Origin: Negadavirga shengliensis
GTDB taxonomy: Bacteria; Bacteroidota; Bacteroidia; Cytophagales; Cyclobacteriaceae
Assembly (NCBI RefSeq): GCF_042652345.1
Contig: NZ_JBHSJJ010000004.1
Location: 186,001-250,000, forward strand
Direction: 5' to 3'
Length of the DNA stretch: 64,000 nt
The position numbers and the translations under genes are program-made. Shown one piece after another: positions 63,680 to 64,000 of the stretch; position 1 is the first letter of the stretch, and each line of letters begins with the position of its first letter. The notes below the pieces were generated by a model, which worked only from the letters and a program-made list of their open reading frames with translations, was not told where the DNA came from and made no database searches.

Positions 63680-64000
63680 ATGATGATGAGAAAATACATA
63701 ATGTTCATTTGCCTACTGCTCGGCATGTCCGGGACTTATGCCCAGGAGAAGCTGTTTGTGGAGGCGGAATCCTTTGATGACATTGGCGGTTGGGTAATTG
63801 ACCAGCAATCGTTCGATGTGCTGTTTTCCTCCTACCTGATGGCCCATGGCATGGGTAAGCCGGTGGCCGATGCAAGCACTACCGTGAGATTCCCCAAAAC
63901 AGGGACTTACCATGTGTGGGTAAGGACAAAAGACTGGGCGCCTTTTCCCAAAGGCCCGGGTGAATTCAGACTCCTGCTCAATGGCATCCCTTTGAAGCCG
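63680..64000 (+). CDS. Secreted protein, N-terminal part (cut by window end)
   Basis: The frame starts at ATG 63680 (also 63683 and 63686) with a signal peptide (FICLLLGMSGTYAQ) and is open to the last base, 107 codons. The mature part (FVEAESFDDIGGWVIDQQSFDVLFSSYLMAHGMGKPV, then TTVRFPKTGTYHVWVRTKDWAPFPKGPGEF) looks like an N-terminal beta-sandwich/carbohydrate-binding-like domain. Such a domain precedes an FAD-dependent oxidoreductase domain in some Bacteroidota and Planctomycetota proteins. The catalytic part lies outside the window, so the function is a guess. Confidence 0.75.
   Translation, partial: MMMRKYIMFICLLLGMSGTYAQEKLFVEAESFDDIGGWVIDQQSFDVLFSSYLMAHGMGKPVADASTTVRFPKTGTYHVWVRTKDWAPFPKGPGEFRLLLNGIPLKP

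Noticed and set aside
1..64000. CRISPR array, rRNA or tRNA genes, complete insertion sequences
   Set aside because: I saw no regularly spaced direct repeats, ribosomal RNA signatures, transposase genes or cloverleaf sequences on reading the window.

Overview
The window looks like a chromosomal segment of a marine- or soil-type Bacteroidota bacterium, probably order Cytophagales and plausibly family Cyclobacteriaceae. The evidence is a SusC/SusD pair, many Bacteroidota-style lipoproteins and Tat-exported Gfo/Idh/MocA oxidoreductases, S1 sulfatases with Cys-x-Pro-Ser-Arg sites, a DUF5777/YceI cluster, and the lack of clear Shine-Dalgarno sites. The genus is an inference. I saw no rRNA, tRNA, CRISPR array or intact insertion sequence.

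Region by region: (1) 0.4-7.2 kb holds an AraC-type regulator, a secreted NTF2-like protein and a molybdenum-hydroxylase operon in which one 2Fe-2S subunit lies between two paralogous, Tat-exported, lipobox-bearing molybdopterin subunits. (2) 7.3-10.8 kb has housekeeping-type genes: DUF1801, a lipoprotein, a TrkH-type K+ transporter and a CPBP protease. (3) 10.8-16.4 kb is an accessory island. It has a toxin-antitoxin-SecB-like chaperone operon with two 4-base overlaps, a truncated YgjP-like metallopeptidase remnant, an AT-rich 658-residue membrane protein, a frameshifted XRE regulator and an XRE/ImmA pair with a candidate operator. (4) 16.5-28.9 kb carries a sodium:solute symporter with NagA, two Gfo/Idh oxidoreductases, a VOC protein, a translationally coupled cytochrome-like/YceI/DUF5777 operon, a CHRD protein, and an ECF-type sigma factor overlapping a membrane-anchored beta-barrel protein.

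(5) 29.3-38.4 kb is a secreted catabolic cluster: a DUF6797-like/cytochrome c lipoprotein, two sulfatases, a Tat-exported nitrilase-family amidase and an isochorismatase-family lipoprotein. (6) 38.5-39.4 kb holds Hsp20 and a small unknown protein. (7) 39.7-46.5 kb has two Tat-exported Gfo/Idh proteins, a symporter, a GH9 lipoprotein and a secreted sugar-isomerase-like TIM barrel, a combination that suggests oxidation-based (3-keto-type) glycoside processing outside the cytoplasm. (8) 46.5-64 kb is a polysaccharide utilisation locus: a structured leader and terminator, a PL8 lyase, a divergent LacI regulator with a near-palindromic operator, SusC, SusD, two paralogous unknown proteins (one internally duplicated), a GH2 enzyme, a protein with an ApbE-type flavinylation motif, and the start of another secreted protein cut by the window end.

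The most promising leads for undescribed biology are the paired unknown SusCD-linked proteins with the possibly flavinylated protein downstream, and the chaperone-addicted toxin-antitoxin operon within the degraded island.
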